59,915 nt of DNA from Pseudomonadota bacterium. GTDB lineage: Bacteria > Vulcanimicrobiota > Vulcanimicrobiia > Eremiobacterales > Eremiobacteraceae. The notes below the pieces were generated by a model, which saw only the letters and a program-made list of their open reading frames with translations, was not told the origin of the DNA and made no database searches. A program made the position numbers and the translations under genes. Positions 39,120-48,649 of the stretch are shown in pieces (positions within the stretch are counted from its first letter, which is position 1; each line of letters starts with the position of its first letter). Where the stretch lies: NCBI GenBank assembly GCA_021325335.1, contig JAJPHJ010000010.1, positions 1-59,915 of the forward strand, read 5' to 3'.

Positions 39120-39137
39120 TTTAAACGATTGTTTAAA
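39120..39137. promoter_or_regulatory. Candidate TetR operator, 18-bp perfect palindrome
   Basis: TTTAAAC-GATT-GTTTAAA, 11 bp upstream of the TetR start codon. Confidence 0.65.
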
Positions 39138-39142
39138 TCCTG

Positions 39143-39928
39143 TCAAGCAGCGAGCATGGCCGCGAGCTCGCGGGCATTGGCCGCCGCCTTGCCCAGGTGG
39201 TGGTTGTTGAAGAGAACGTAGGTCTGCTGGGCTTGCTCCTCGATGGCCGCGATGCGGCCGACCCACTCGCCAAGCTCCTGCGGGGAGTACAGATAATCGT
39301 AGCGCTCGTGAGCGCCGCGCTCTTGCTTCCACCACTTGCCGTAGTTGCGACCGTGAAAACGCACGTAGCCGACGCTGGAGGTGACTTCGGATCCAGGCCG
39401 CATGAGCGACGCGAACCGCGGCTCGTCGACGTTGCAGATGCCGATGGAAAGAGCCCGCAGCTCCTCGATGGTGCGGTCGTCCTGCCACGCTCGGTGTCGA
39501 AACTCCGCAACCAGATCCAGATCGGCCCACCCGCCGGCGATGCGATGCAACCGTTCGTACGCCTCCGGACCCGGCCGGAAACTGTTGGGGAACTGCGCGA
39601 GCACGGCACCGAGCTTGCCGCTCGCGCGCAAGGGCTCAAGACACGCGCGGAATGCAGCCATGTCGCCGGCCGAAGGAATCGCATCGGCTGGAACGTGGGT
39701 TATGCTGCCCGGTGCTTTGACCGTGAAACGGAAGTGCGCGGGCGTGCGCCGGTCCATGCTCTCGAAGAGCTGCGGCTTTGGGATCGCGTAGTAGGTGCTG
39801 TCGATCTCCACGGCATCGAACCGCTCGGCATAAAAGGGCAACATGTCGAGCGGCTTGATGCCGGGAGGGTAAAAGGGTCCGATCCAGTCGCGGTACGAGA
39901 AGCCGCAGGTTCCGATGTGCAACGCCAT
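39143..39928 (-). CDS. DUF72 domain-containing protein
   Basis: HIGTCGFSYRDWIGPFYPPGIKPLDMLPFYAERFDAVEIDSTYYAIP; YVLFNNHHLGKAAANARELAAML. Confidence 0.93.
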   Translation of the reverse strand: MALHIGTCGFSYRDWIGPFYPPGIKPLDMLPFYAERFDAVEIDSTYYAIPKPQLFESMDRRTPAHFRFTVKAPGSITHVPADAIPSAGDMAAFRACLEPLRASGKLGAVLAQFPNSFRPGPEAYERLHRIAGGWADLDLVAEFRHRAWQDDRTIEELRALSIGICNVDEPRFASLMRPGSEVTSSVGYVRFHGRNYGKWWKQERGAHERYDYLYSPQELGEWVGRIAAIEEQAQQTYVLFNNHHLGKAAANARELAAMLAA

Positions 39929-39963
39929 GCGGCGTTGCTTCGCGGGTCACCGAGGGGCTCTTG

Positions 39964-40404
39964 CTAGGACTTCGCGAGCCGCAACCAGACGTCGCGCTGA
40001 GCGCCGCAGCCGCTGAAGTGCAAAGCGCCGCTGTCTTGGCTCACGCTGTTGCACACGTACGTGTCAACGAGCGCGTCGGTTCCGTTCACCCGCGACACAG
40101 TTTCGGAGATGTTGCAACCGTGGTCGCCCGTATAGGTCGTGAAGATGGACGACACCGGGTTGCCGCCGTCGGTCGAGGTCGCGGTCAACGATGCAAAATC
40201 GCACGCCGCGAAGGCCTTGGTGAAGCAGTTGAACGCAGCATTAGCGTCGGCGCTGCTCGCCGAATTCAAGTCGACGCTGCCGCAAGAGACCTGGGCTGCT
40301 GCGACGTCTTGATCGGCTCGTGCGACGCCGTGGCTGCCGGCGAGGAGCGCGAGGACGATCGCGAGGGGTGCGAGCGACCGCAAGATTTTCCATGAAGGGT
40401 GCAT
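39964..40404 (-). CDS. Secreted hypothetical protein
   Basis: Signal-peptide-like N-terminus and four or more cysteines. Confidence 0.45.
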   Translation of the reverse strand: MHPSWKILRSLAPLAIVLALLAGSHGVARADQDVAAAQVSCGSVDLNSASSADANAAFNCFTKAFAACDFASLTATSTDGGNPVSSIFTTYTGDHGCNISETVSRVNGTDALVDTYVCNSVSQDSGALHFSGCGAQRDVWLRLAKS

Positions 40405-40483
40405 GACGGAGAACTCCTTTCTCGAGTGCGCAAGTTCTTACCGAACATGCCTACATGGAACGCACGCGGGAGGTTGCAAAGAA

Positions 40484-40888
40484 TTAATGCGGAGTTTGGC
40501 ACAGCTCTAGAAGCGTGCCGCCGGTATAGGACGGATGGATGAATGCGATGCGATTGCCGTGCGCTCCTCGTCGCGGATGCTCGTCGATCAACGGCACGCC
40601 GAGCGATTTGAGCCGCGCGAGCTCCCCCTCCAGATCGTCGACACGGTAGGCGACGTGGTGCAGCTTCGAGGTTGCAGTGCCAAGATAGTGCCACAGCTTG
40701 GAGTCGTCGCGCAGCGGCCGCAGCAATTCGATCGCGCTGTCTCCGGCGCGCAAGCCGACGATATCGACGCCTTGCTCTTCCACGCGCTCGCGGTAGAGCA
40801 CGGAAAAACCGAGCGGGGCATAGAGCGCTTCCATCGCGGCAAGGTCGCGCACGACGAGCGCTACGTGGTCGAGCTCGCCAAAAGCCAT
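40484..40888 (-). CDS. mce: Methylmalonyl-CoA epimerase
   Basis: LDHVALVVRDLAAMEALYAPLGFSV...LHHVAYRVDDLEGELARLKSLGVPLIDEHPRRGAHGNRIAFIHPSYTGGTLLELCQ. Confidence 0.9.
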   Translation of the reverse strand: MAFGELDHVALVVRDLAAMEALYAPLGFSVLYRERVEEQGVDIVGLRAGDSAIELLRPLRDDSKLWHYLGTATSKLHHVAYRVDDLEGELARLKSLGVPLIDEHPRRGAHGNRIAFIHPSYTGGTLLELCQTPH

Positions 40889-42474
40889 CAGACCGCCCGC
40901 GCCGGCTCGTAGACGGAGAACACCGAACGCAACGCATCGCAGATCTCCCCAAGCGTGCAGCGCGCGTCGACGGCTTCGATGAACTCGGGCATGAGCGGCG
41001 CCCGGGTCTGGGCCGCGCGCACGATCGCGGCGAGACGTGAGCTCACCGCGGCGCGGTCGCGTTGCTCGCGCGTTCGCGCAAGACGCTCGCACTGCTCGCG
41101 CTCCAATGCCGGGTCGATCTTTTGCAACCGCGGCTGTTGCGCCGCGGCATCGGGATCGTTGAACTTGTTGACCCCGACGACGATGCTCTCGCCGGATTCG
41201 ACCGCGCGCGCGGCGCGATACGCGCTGTCCGCGATCTGCTGCTGCATCCAGCCGCTTTCGATTGCTTTGATCGCGCCGCCACGCTCATCGACCTCAGCCA
41301 TGATGACACGTGCTGCAGCCGCGAGATCGGCCGTCAGACGCTCGACGAAATACGAGCCGCCCAAGGGGTCCGCCGTCTCCGCCACGCCGCTCTCAAACGC
41401 GATGATCTGCTGGCTGCGCAGCGCGAGCTTCGCCGCATGTTGGGTCGGCAGGGCCAGGGCCTCATCGGATGCATTCGTGTGCAGCGACTGCGTGCCGCCG
41501 AGCACTGCGGCCAGCGCCTGCAACGTCACGCGCACGACGTTGTTGTCCGGTTCCTGCGCGGTAAGCGTCGAACCGCCGGTCTGCGTGTGGAAGCGCATCA
41601 ACCACGAACGTGGAGAGGTGGCGCCGAACTCATCCCGCGTGATGTGCGCCCACAGCTCCCGCGCCGCGCGGAACTTCGCGACCTCTTCGAACAGATTGTT
41701 GTGAGCGTTCCAGAAGAACGACATGCGCGGCGCGACCGAGTCGACCGCGAGTCCGGCGTCGATGGCCGCCTGCAAGTACGTGCGGCCGTTGGCCAGGGTG
41801 AAGGCTAGCTCTTGCGCCGCCGTGGCGCCCGCCTCGCGGATGTGGTATCCGCTCACGCTGATCGTGTTCCAGTTGGGCACTTGCTCCGCGCCGTAACGCA
41901 TGAGGTCCGTGACCAGCCGCAGCGACGGCGCAGGCGGGAAGATGTAGGTGCCGCGCGCGGCGTACTCCTTGAGGATGTCGTTCTGAGAGGTGCCCGAGAG
42001 TTTCTTGAAAGGGATGTCGCGTCGCCGCGCGACCGCGAGGTACATGGCGAGCACTATCGCTGCCGGCGCGTTGATCGTCATCGATACGCTGACATCGTCC
42101 ATCGGGATGCCTTCGAAGAGCAGCTCCATATCATCGACCGTGTCGATGGCCACGCCCGTCCGTCCGACCTCGCCCGCGGCCATCGGCGCGTCCGAGTCGA
42201 GTCCCATCTGCGTGGGCAGGTCGAACGCGACCGACAATCCGGTCTGTCCCTGGGAAAGCAGATAGCGATAACGTTCGTTGGACTCGCGGGCGGTGGCATA
42301 ACCAGCGTACTGGCGCATGGTCCAGAGCCTGCCGCGATACATCGATTCAAAAATGCCGCGGGTGAACGGGAATTCGCCTGGCTTGGGCTCGTGCGCGAGG
42401 TCAAGATCACAGACATCCCCCGCCGTATAGACCGGTGCGATCTCGATGCCGCTGTCGGTTTTCCTGCGCCGCAT
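40888..42474 (-). CDS. Methylmalonyl-CoA mutase-type catalytic subunit (no B12-binding domain)
   Basis: [61 protein letters not shown]; ends after the catalytic domain. Confidence 0.92.
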   Translation of the reverse strand: MRRRKTDSGIEIAPVYTAGDVCDLDLAHEPKPGEFPFTRGIFESMYRGRLWTMRQYAGYATARESNERYRYLLSQGQTGLSVAFDLPTQMGLDSDAPMAAGEVGRTGVAIDTVDDMELLFEGIPMDDVSVSMTINAPAAIVLAMYLAVARRRDIPFKKLSGTSQNDILKEYAARGTYIFPPAPSLRLVTDLMRYGAEQVPNWNTISVSGYHIREAGATAAQELAFTLANGRTYLQAAIDAGLAVDSVAPRMSFFWNAHNNLFEEVAKFRAARELWAHITRDEFGATSPRSWLMRFHTQTGGSTLTAQEPDNNVVRVTLQALAAVLGGTQSLHTNASDEALALPTQHAAKLALRSQQIIAFESGVAETADPLGGSYFVERLTADLAAAARVIMAEVDERGGAIKAIESGWMQQQIADSAYRAARAVESGESIVVGVNKFNDPDAAAQQPRLQKIDPALEREQCERLARTREQRDRAAVSSRLAAIVRAAQTRAPLMPEFIEAVDARCTLGEICDALRSVFSVYEPARAV

Positions 42475-42556
42475 ATGAACACGGGCGTTTGCCAAGCGCC
42501 GAGGTTGGGCCTCGTGTCTCAAGGGCCCAGGTGGTGAAGCGCCAAGACGACGCGCG

Positions 42557-43492
42557 ATGATCCTCGTCGTCGGAGGCACGGGTAACGTCGGCAGCGCGCT
42601 CGTCAAGTCGCAGCTCGAGGCCGGCGTGCACGTCCGCGCGCTCACGCGCGATGCGAAGAAGGCGCAGTCTCTGCGTCAAGCCGGCGCACAGATCTACGTC
42701 GGCGATCTGCGCGACGCCGATTCGCTTGCGCGCGCATGTCGTGGCGTCGACAAAGTGGTCGCTGCTGCGCACTCGCTTCTTGGGGTCGGGGAGAACTCAC
42801 CCAAGCTCGTCGACGGCACTGGCAATCGCAATCTCATCCAGGCCGCGAAGGCCGCATCCGTACAGCGTTTTGTTTTCTTGTCGGCGCTCGGCGCTCGCGC
42901 CGACAACCCGATCGACTTTTTCCGCATCAAGCACGACACGGAGACAGCCGTGCGCGAGAGCGGTTTGGATTTCACGATCTTGCGGCCGGCGCCGCTCATG
43001 GAGGTCTGGGCCGCGCAGGTCGGGGATCCGATCCGCAAAGATGGCCGCACCCGGATTTTCGGGCGCGGTTCGAATCCCATCAGCTTCGTCGCAGCGGCGG
43101 ACGTGGCCTATTTCGCTGCGCTGGCGCTGCGTGGTCAGCTCGCGGGCGAGACGCTTGACATCGGCGGACCGCAGGCGTTGACGATGAATGAGGTCGCTGC
43201 TGCGTTCGCCAGGATCGCCGGTCGTAGCGCGCAGATCACGCACGTCGCGCCAGCGACCATGCATCTCATGGCCGGAGTCACTGGCACGGTGCGCCCGGCC
43301 TACAGCCGCCAGGTTCAGACGGCCATCATGCTCGATACGCAGAACATGGTGGTCGACATGGAACCCCTGCTCGCGCGGTTTCCGGCCGAACTCACGCTGC
43401 TCGATGACTTCGTCGCGGCTCGCTGCGGCCGCAAACCCGGTGCGCCCGCTACTCCTCCGCCAGCGAAAGAAGCGGCGAGCCAGCCTCGATAG
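42557..43492 (+). CDS. NmrA-like NAD(P)-binding Rossmann protein
   Basis: [32 protein letters not shown]. Confidence 0.92.
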   Translation: MILVVGGTGNVGSALVKSQLEAGVHVRALTRDAKKAQSLRQAGAQIYVGDLRDADSLARACRGVDKVVAAAHSLLGVGENSPKLVDGTGNRNLIQAAKAASVQRFVFLSALGARADNPIDFFRIKHDTETAVRESGLDFTILRPAPLMEVWAAQVGDPIRKDGRTRIFGRGSNPISFVAAADVAYFAALALRGQLAGETLDIGGPQALTMNEVAAAFARIAGRSAQITHVAPATMHLMAGVTGTVRPAYSRQVQTAIMLDTQNMVVDMEPLLARFPAELTLLDDFVAARCGRKPGAPATPPPAKEAASQPR

Positions 43493-45197
43493 TCTGGCCG
43501 GCCTCGACGTGCACGGCTTGCACCATCCCCGAGCGCTGGGCGATCACCTCGTTCATCATCTTCATCGCTTCGACGACCGCCACGACCTGACCGGACGTGA
43601 TGCGATCGCCGGCTTTCACGCGGATCTCGGCGACGATGCCGTGCATCGGTGCGGCTACCGTGGCGCTGCCGTGCGCTGCTCCTCGCGCGCGCCGATATTT
43701 GCGCGTTTGGGTCGCGACGTCCGTGGCCGCCTCCAGACCGAACACGCGCACGCGGAACTGTTTTTCGTTCACCTCGACGGTCAACTCGGCAGACCTGCCG
43801 TCGGCACTGCCTTCGCGCGCGGGCTGGGATGACGGGTATGCGGCGGCAAGCGCGCCGGCATTTTCGGTGACGAAAGCCTCGACGGTTGCGGTCGAGTAGT
43901 CGCCACGGATGAAGGCAGCATCTCCGAGGAGCATTCGATAGAACGGGATCGTGGTCTGGATTCCCTCGACCTCGTACTCGCGCAGCGCTCGCATCATCCT
44001 GGCTCGCGCCTCCTCGCGATCCGCGCCCCATGCGACGAGCTTGGCGACGAGCGAATCGTAGTCGCTGCCGATTGTCCAGCCCGCAAAGGCGGCGCCGTCG
44101 ATACGGATGCCCGGTCCTCCAGGTTCCACATATCGTGTGATGCGACCGGGGCTCGGCGCGAACGACGCGACGGGCGACTCCGCGTTGATGCGGCATTCGA
44201 TGGCATGCCCCCGCGAAACGAGGTCCTGTTGCGGAAACCAGAGCGGTTCGCCGGCCGCGATCCGGATCTGCGCCTTCACGAGGTCGAAGCCGTACGTCGC
44301 CTCAGTGATCGTGTGCTCGACCTGGATGCGCGCGTTCATCTCCAAGAAATAGAAGTCGGCGCCTTGGACGAGGCATTCGATCGTGCCGGCGCTATCGTAG
44401 CCGATCGCGCGGACGAGCGCGAGCGCGGCCTCATGCATGCGTCTGCGCAGCGCATCCGGGATCGAAGCGGGCGTCTCTTCCACGAGCTTTTGGTGGCGCC
44501 GCTGCATCGAGCAGTCGCGCTCGCCGAGATGCACGGCGCCGCCGTGGTGGTCGCCGAGCACTTGGATTTCGACATGCTTTGGGTTTGGCAGGTAACGCTC
44601 GACGTAGACCGTGCCGTCGGCGAAATAGGCGGATGCTTCTTTAGATGCTAGCGACAGAGCGGCCTCGACCTCGGCGGGGGACGAGGCCACTTTCAAACCT
44701 TTGCCACCCCCGCCAGCCGAAGCCTTGATGGCGATCGGATAGCCAAGCGTTGCAGCCGCATCGAGGGCCGCTTGCGCAGATATGGCCGCACTTGCGGTTC
44801 CGGGTACGACCGGCACCCCGGCCTGTACGGCAACCTTGCGCGCCGAGAGCTTGTCACCCATGCGTTCCATGGGTACGGGCGAGGGTCCGATGAAGGTGAG
44901 GCCGGCGTCTACGACCGCCCGCGCGAACGTAGCATTTTCCGCCAAGAAGCCGTAGCCGGGGTGCACCGCGTCGCATTTGCTGCGCCGCGCCGCTTCCAAG
45001 ACGCGCTCGATGTTGAGGTACGATTGCGTGGGTGACGTTGGACCGAGGTGGATCGCCTCGTCCGCCGAGCGCACGTGCAGCGCATCGCGATCGGCATCGG
45101 AGTAGACGGCGACGACGCCGACGCCAAGCTCCCGGCACGCACGGATGATCCGAAGCGCGATCTCCCCGCGATTCGCGACGAGCACGCGCTTAAACAC
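43449..45197 (-). CDS. Acetyl/propionyl-CoA carboxylase alpha subunit (biotin carboxylase + BCCP)
   Basis: RVLVANRGEIALRIIRACRELG; KASAGGGGKGLKVA; FLEMNARIQVEHTITE; biotinyl motif VVEAMKMMNE. Confidence 0.95.
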   Translation of the reverse strand: MFKRVLVANRGEIALRIIRACRELGVGVVAVYSDADRDALHVRSADEAIHLGPTSPTQSYLNIERVLEAARRSKCDAVHPGYGFLAENATFARAVVDAGLTFIGPSPVPMERMGDKLSARKVAVQAGVPVVPGTASAAISAQAALDAAATLGYPIAIKASAGGGGKGLKVASSPAEVEAALSLASKEASAYFADGTVYVERYLPNPKHVEIQVLGDHHGGAVHLGERDCSMQRRHQKLVEETPASIPDALRRRMHEAALALVRAIGYDSAGTIECLVQGADFYFLEMNARIQVEHTITEATYGFDLVKAQIRIAAGEPLWFPQQDLVSRGHAIECRINAESPVASFAPSPGRITRYVEPGGPGIRIDGAAFAGWTIGSDYDSLVAKLVAWGADREEARARMMRALREYEVEGIQTTIPFYRMLLGDAAFIRGDYSTATVEAFVTENAGALAAAYPSSQPAREGSADGRSAELTVEVNEKQFRVRVFGLEAATDVATQTRKYRRARGAAHGSATVAAPMHGIVAEIRVKAGDRITSGQVVAVVEAMKMMNEVIAQRSGMVQAVHVEAGQTIEAGSPLLSLAEE

Positions 45198-45405
45198 CGG
45201 TCTCGAGACCCTCCCGCCGCGCCGTCTCGGCCCAACCGCGGTGCGAATCTATCTGCCCCTCACGCACCTGCTTCCAGTGTAGCGGGCGCGAATTTATTCG
45301 CGCCCCATTTCCACGCACTCGCCGGCTCGCAAGCATCGCGAGCGCCACCTCGATCGCGGCCGCCTCGTCACGTGAAGGTTTCGGCTCGATCCGTTCGACG
45401 ATCAC
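45190..45405 (-). CDS. Small ORF in the position of an acyl-CoA carboxylase epsilon subunit
   Basis: 71 aa; ATGA overlap with beta-subunit gene and 8-bp overlap with alpha; [15 protein letters not shown] helix, C-terminal W residues. Confidence 0.45.
   Translation of the reverse strand: MIVERIEPKPSRDEAAAIEVALAMLASRRVRGNGARINSRPLHWKQVREGQIDSHRGWAETARREGLETGV
45278..45305 (+). repeat. GTAG-headed palindromic repeat inside 45190..45405 ORF
   Basis: tgtagc head; gggcgcgaa-ttta-ttcgcgccc perfect 9-bp stem. Confidence 0.7.
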
Positions 45406-46952
45406 AGCGGGATGTTGCCGTGCTTGCGCGCCGGCCGCGCGACGCGTTTCGTCGCAAGCGTCGCAAGCGCGCCGGCCAAAGCGGGCCTTGTCGTCGCAGG
45501 ATCGATCACCGCGTCGAGATAGCCGCGTTCGGCGGCGACATACGGATTGGCAAAGCGCGCGAGATAGTCGCTGACGAGCTCCTCGGCTCGCTTGGCCGGA
45601 TCTTTCGCTTGTGCGATCTCCTCACGGAAGATGATCTTCACCGCGCCTTGCGGCCCCATCACCGCGAGCTCCGCAGTGGGCCATGCCACGTTGAAGTCGG
45701 CGCGGATGTGCTTGCTGCACATGACGTCGTACGCGCCGCCGTAAGCTTTGCGCGTGATGACGGTGAGTTTTGGAACAGTCGCCTCGGCGAACGCGTAGAG
45801 CAGCTTGGCGCCGTGCTTGATGATCCCGCCATACTCTTGCGCCAGCCCAGGCAAGAAGCCGGGGACGTCGACAAACGTCACGAGCGGGATGTTGAACGCA
45901 TCGCAAAAACGCACAAAACGCGCGCCTTTGATGGACGAATCGATGTCGAGCACCCCAGCCAAGACCTTGGGCTGATTGGCGACCACGCCGATCGGGCGTC
46001 CAGCGATGCGCGCGAAGCCCACCAGCAGCGATCCGCCATAGGACGCCTGCACTTCGAAGAATTCGCCGTCATCCACCACGCGCCGGATCACGTCGTGCAT
46101 GTCGTAGGGCAGATTCGAAGAATTCGGGATGACGCCGAGGAGGGATGGGTCCGTGCGGTTGGGATCGTCCTCGCACGCCGCGACGGGCGGGTCATCCAGG
46201 TTGTTCTGGGGCAGGAACGAGAGCAGCTGGCGGGTCTGTTCGAAGGCATCGTCTTCGTCCGCGGCGAGGAATCCGGCGACGCCGCTCTTCGTGTTGTGCG
46301 TCGTCGCGCCGCCGAGCTGTTCAAACGACACCTCCTCGCCGGTCACCGTCTTGATGATCTCGGGGCCGGTGATGAACATCTGCGAGATCTTGTCCACCAT
46401 GATGATGAAGTCGGTGATCGCGGGGCTGTACACGGCGCCGCCCGCGCATGGCCCTGCGATAATGGATATCTGCGGCACCACGCCCGACGCTTGCACGTTG
46501 CGCCAGAAGATCTCCGCGTAGCCGCCCAGGCTGACGACCCCCTCTTGGATCCGCGCGCCGCCCGAATCGTTGATGCCGATGATGGGACAACCGATCTTCA
46601 GCGCCAGATCCATGACCTTGCAGATCTTTTCGGCGAACACTTCACCGAGCGACCCGCCCAGCACGGTGAAGTCTTGGGAGAAGATGCATACGCGCCGCCC
46701 GTCGATCGTGCCGTGACCGGTGACGACGCCGTCGCCCGCAAAGCGCTTGTCCGCAAGCCCGAACGCATCGCTGCGATGCACCGCGAACGCATCGAGTTCC
46801 ACAAACGAATCGGGATCGAGCAACTTCGCGACGCGCTCGCGCGCGGTGAGTTTACCTCGCTCGTGCTGGCGCGCGACAGCCGCCTCACCGGCCGGCAGCG
46901 CAGCGGCTGCAAGCTTTTGCTGCAGCAGCTCCATCTCGGGCTCGTGGCTCAT
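45402..46952 (-). CDS. Acyl-CoA (propionyl-CoA) carboxylase carboxyltransferase subunit
   Basis: [79 protein letters not shown]. Confidence 0.95.
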   Translation of the reverse strand: MSHEPEMELLQQKLAAAALPAGEAAVARQHERGKLTARERVAKLLDPDSFVELDAFAVHRSDAFGLADKRFAGDGVVTGHGTIDGRRVCIFSQDFTVLGGSLGEVFAEKICKVMDLALKIGCPIIGINDSGGARIQEGVVSLGGYAEIFWRNVQASGVVPQISIIAGPCAGGAVYSPAITDFIIMVDKISQMFITGPEIIKTVTGEEVSFEQLGGATTHNTKSGVAGFLAADEDDAFEQTRQLLSFLPQNNLDDPPVAACEDDPNRTDPSLLGVIPNSSNLPYDMHDVIRRVVDDGEFFEVQASYGGSLLVGFARIAGRPIGVVANQPKVLAGVLDIDSSIKGARFVRFCDAFNIPLVTFVDVPGFLPGLAQEYGGIIKHGAKLLYAFAEATVPKLTVITRKAYGGAYDVMCSKHIRADFNVAWPTAELAVMGPQGAVKIIFREEIAQAKDPAKRAEELVSDYLARFANPYVAAERGYLDAVIDPATTRPALAGALATLATKRVARPARKHGNIPL

Positions 46953-47032
46953 CGTGGCTCGTTTCAGCAGCCCGCGGCCCTCCCCTTCGCTCTGTCAGGG
47001 GCCATCTCTCGGCACGCAGCGAATGCGGGTTC

Positions 47033-47392
47033 ATGATGAAGGTGCTCCTATTGCAGTTCAAAACCGACCCGGCATGCGCCGAGCGCCGCCAAGCTCTTCA
47101 AGAGACGGGCGCGACGGTGGTTGAAGCGGAACCTCGCTGGCCGGTGTTCTTCGATGCGGTGGACGCGAATCGCCCGGATGTCGTCGTCATCGCGGCGAGC
47201 GTCATCCCCTCGCATGCATTCGAAGCGGCGCGCTACCTCGGTGAAGGTTTCAACACGCGCGACTTACCCGTGTTCCTCGTCGACGTCAACCCAAAAGATC
47301 TTCTCAAAGCACAAAGCTCCGCTCCGCGCGCGGTGATCCTCGCCACGACGGACCTGCGCCAAGAACTCGGGAAGTTGTCGGCGGTGACGTAG
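47033..47392 (+). CDS. Small Rossmann-like/receiver-fold hypothetical protein
   Basis: MKVLLLQFKTDPACAERRQALQETGATVVEAEPRWPVFFDAVDANRPDVVVIAASV. Confidence 0.5.
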   Translation: MMKVLLLQFKTDPACAERRQALQETGATVVEAEPRWPVFFDAVDANRPDVVVIAASVIPSHAFEAARYLGEGFNTRDLPVFLVDVNPKDLLKAQSSAPRAVILATTDLRQELGKLSAVT

Positions 47393-47400
47393 TCGGGCTA

Positions 47401-47426
47401 GGGGCGACTTGCCAGTCGCCCCCTAC
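47401..47426 (-). repeat. GTAG-headed palindromic repeat
   Basis: ggggcgact-tgcc-agtcgcccc then cctaca (minus-strand head TGTAGG). Confidence 0.7.
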
Positions 47427-48649
47427 AGGCGCTTGAGATAGGTGAGGGCGGCGCGCAATTGCGGGTCGCGGCCGCGGGCGATGTCTGCGGGCGTCCGCGC
47501 GACGGTGATGTCGGGGGTGACCCCGCGTCCTTCGAGCGCAATGCCGCGCACGTCGCGCATGTCGAGCGTGGCGACGCGCAACAATCCACCGTCCGCGAGC
47601 CGTTCTTCCACCTCGACGCCGAGCACGTGCCGCGCCGTCGGCTCGCCGATGATGACCCCTCGATGATACGCTTGGAGCGCCGAGGCGAGAGCCTCCGCGC
47701 CGCTTTCGCTGGTCCCATCGACGAGAACGGCGAGCGTGCCATCGTAGCGGATCCCTGCATCAGCGGTCGCCGCGAAGCGCCGCCGGAAAAGCGAATAGCG
47801 CCCGGTGCCCGTCGCCACCAGCGCTCCCTCGGGCAAGAAGATGCCTGCCGTGGCGTCCACCGCGTCGATAAGTCCACCGGGATTTCCGCGCAGGTCGAGG
47901 ATCATGGCCGGGTGTCGTCCGATGTCCGAGACGGCCCAGCCCAGTTCTTCTTCGATGTTGTTCGGAAACGACGCCATCCGCAAGTAGCCCACGTCCGAAC
48001 CGATCGTGCCCCAATCAAGATCGGCGGGGATGACCGCGTCGTAGGATCTGCCCGGCACGATCGGCCGCAGCACCGTGCTCCACGAGCGCCCCGTCACCGG
48101 ATCGCGAATGGCGAGCGGTCCCCACGGCGCATGAGATCCAGCAACCGGTGCGCCTTCGGCGATGATGTAGCCAGGCCGCAGTCCCGCTGAGGCCGCGGGC
48201 GATCGCGGTGCCACTCGTGCGACGACTCGGTCACGCCCGATCGTCACGAAGACCGCGCCGGTCGTGCCGGCATCTGCAGCCTCCACGCCGTTGACTTCAT
48301 CCGGAGAGAAAACCGCGGTGTGGGAATCGCCTAAGCGAGCGACCATGGCCTGTAAGAGCTGATAGCGGCGATCCACCGTCGGAGCGCTTTCGACGAGCGG
48401 CCGATAGTGCGCGACGAGTCCGTCCCAATCGACGCCGTGGTAGGAGCGGTCGTAGTAGCGCACGGACACCGTCGTCGCCACCTGATCGAGCACGCGGTCG
48501 GCGATGGGCTCCGTCACCAGGCGATGCCGGATGAACAACACGACGCACGCAAGCCCAGCGATCGCTGCGAGGAATGCAAGGTTTCGTCGAATGAGCTTGC
48601 GCCGCCGGATGGGCCAATAGGGGACGGCCGCCGCCTCGAAGTCCATCAT
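47423..48649 (-). CDS. S41 family (C-terminal processing) peptidase with PDZ-like region, membrane-anchored
   Basis: N-terminal TM; VARVAPRSPAASAGLRPGYIIAEG; MILDLRGNPGGLIDA; DGTSESGAEALASALQ. Confidence 0.85.
   Translation of the reverse strand: MMDFEAAAVPYWPIRRRKLIRRNLAFLAAIAGLACVVLFIRHRLVTEPIADRVLDQVATTVSVRYYDRSYHGVDWDGLVAHYRPLVESAPTVDRRYQLLQAMVARLGDSHTAVFSPDEVNGVEAADAGTTGAVFVTIGRDRVVARVAPRSPAASAGLRPGYIIAEGAPVAGSHAPWGPLAIRDPVTGRSWSTVLRPIVPGRSYDAVIPADLDWGTIGSDVGYLRMASFPNNIEEELGWAVSDIGRHPAMILDLRGNPGGLIDAVDATAGIFLPEGALVATGTGRYSLFRRRFAATADAGIRYDGTLAVLVDGTSESGAEALASALQAYHRGVIIGEPTARHVLGVEVEERLADGGLLRVATLDMRDVRGIALEGRGVTPDITVARTPADIARGRDPQLRAALTYLKRL

Noticed and set aside
45048-47036. 662-aa plus-strand ORF
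   Set aside because: Antisense to the carboxylase beta/epsilon/alpha genes, which have unmistakable motifs; translation is low-complexity Arg/His/Asp-rich.
47033-47392. Small ORF as the cobalamin-binding subunit of methylmalonyl-CoA mutase
   Set aside because: Lacks the DxHxxG...SxL...GG B12-binding signature.
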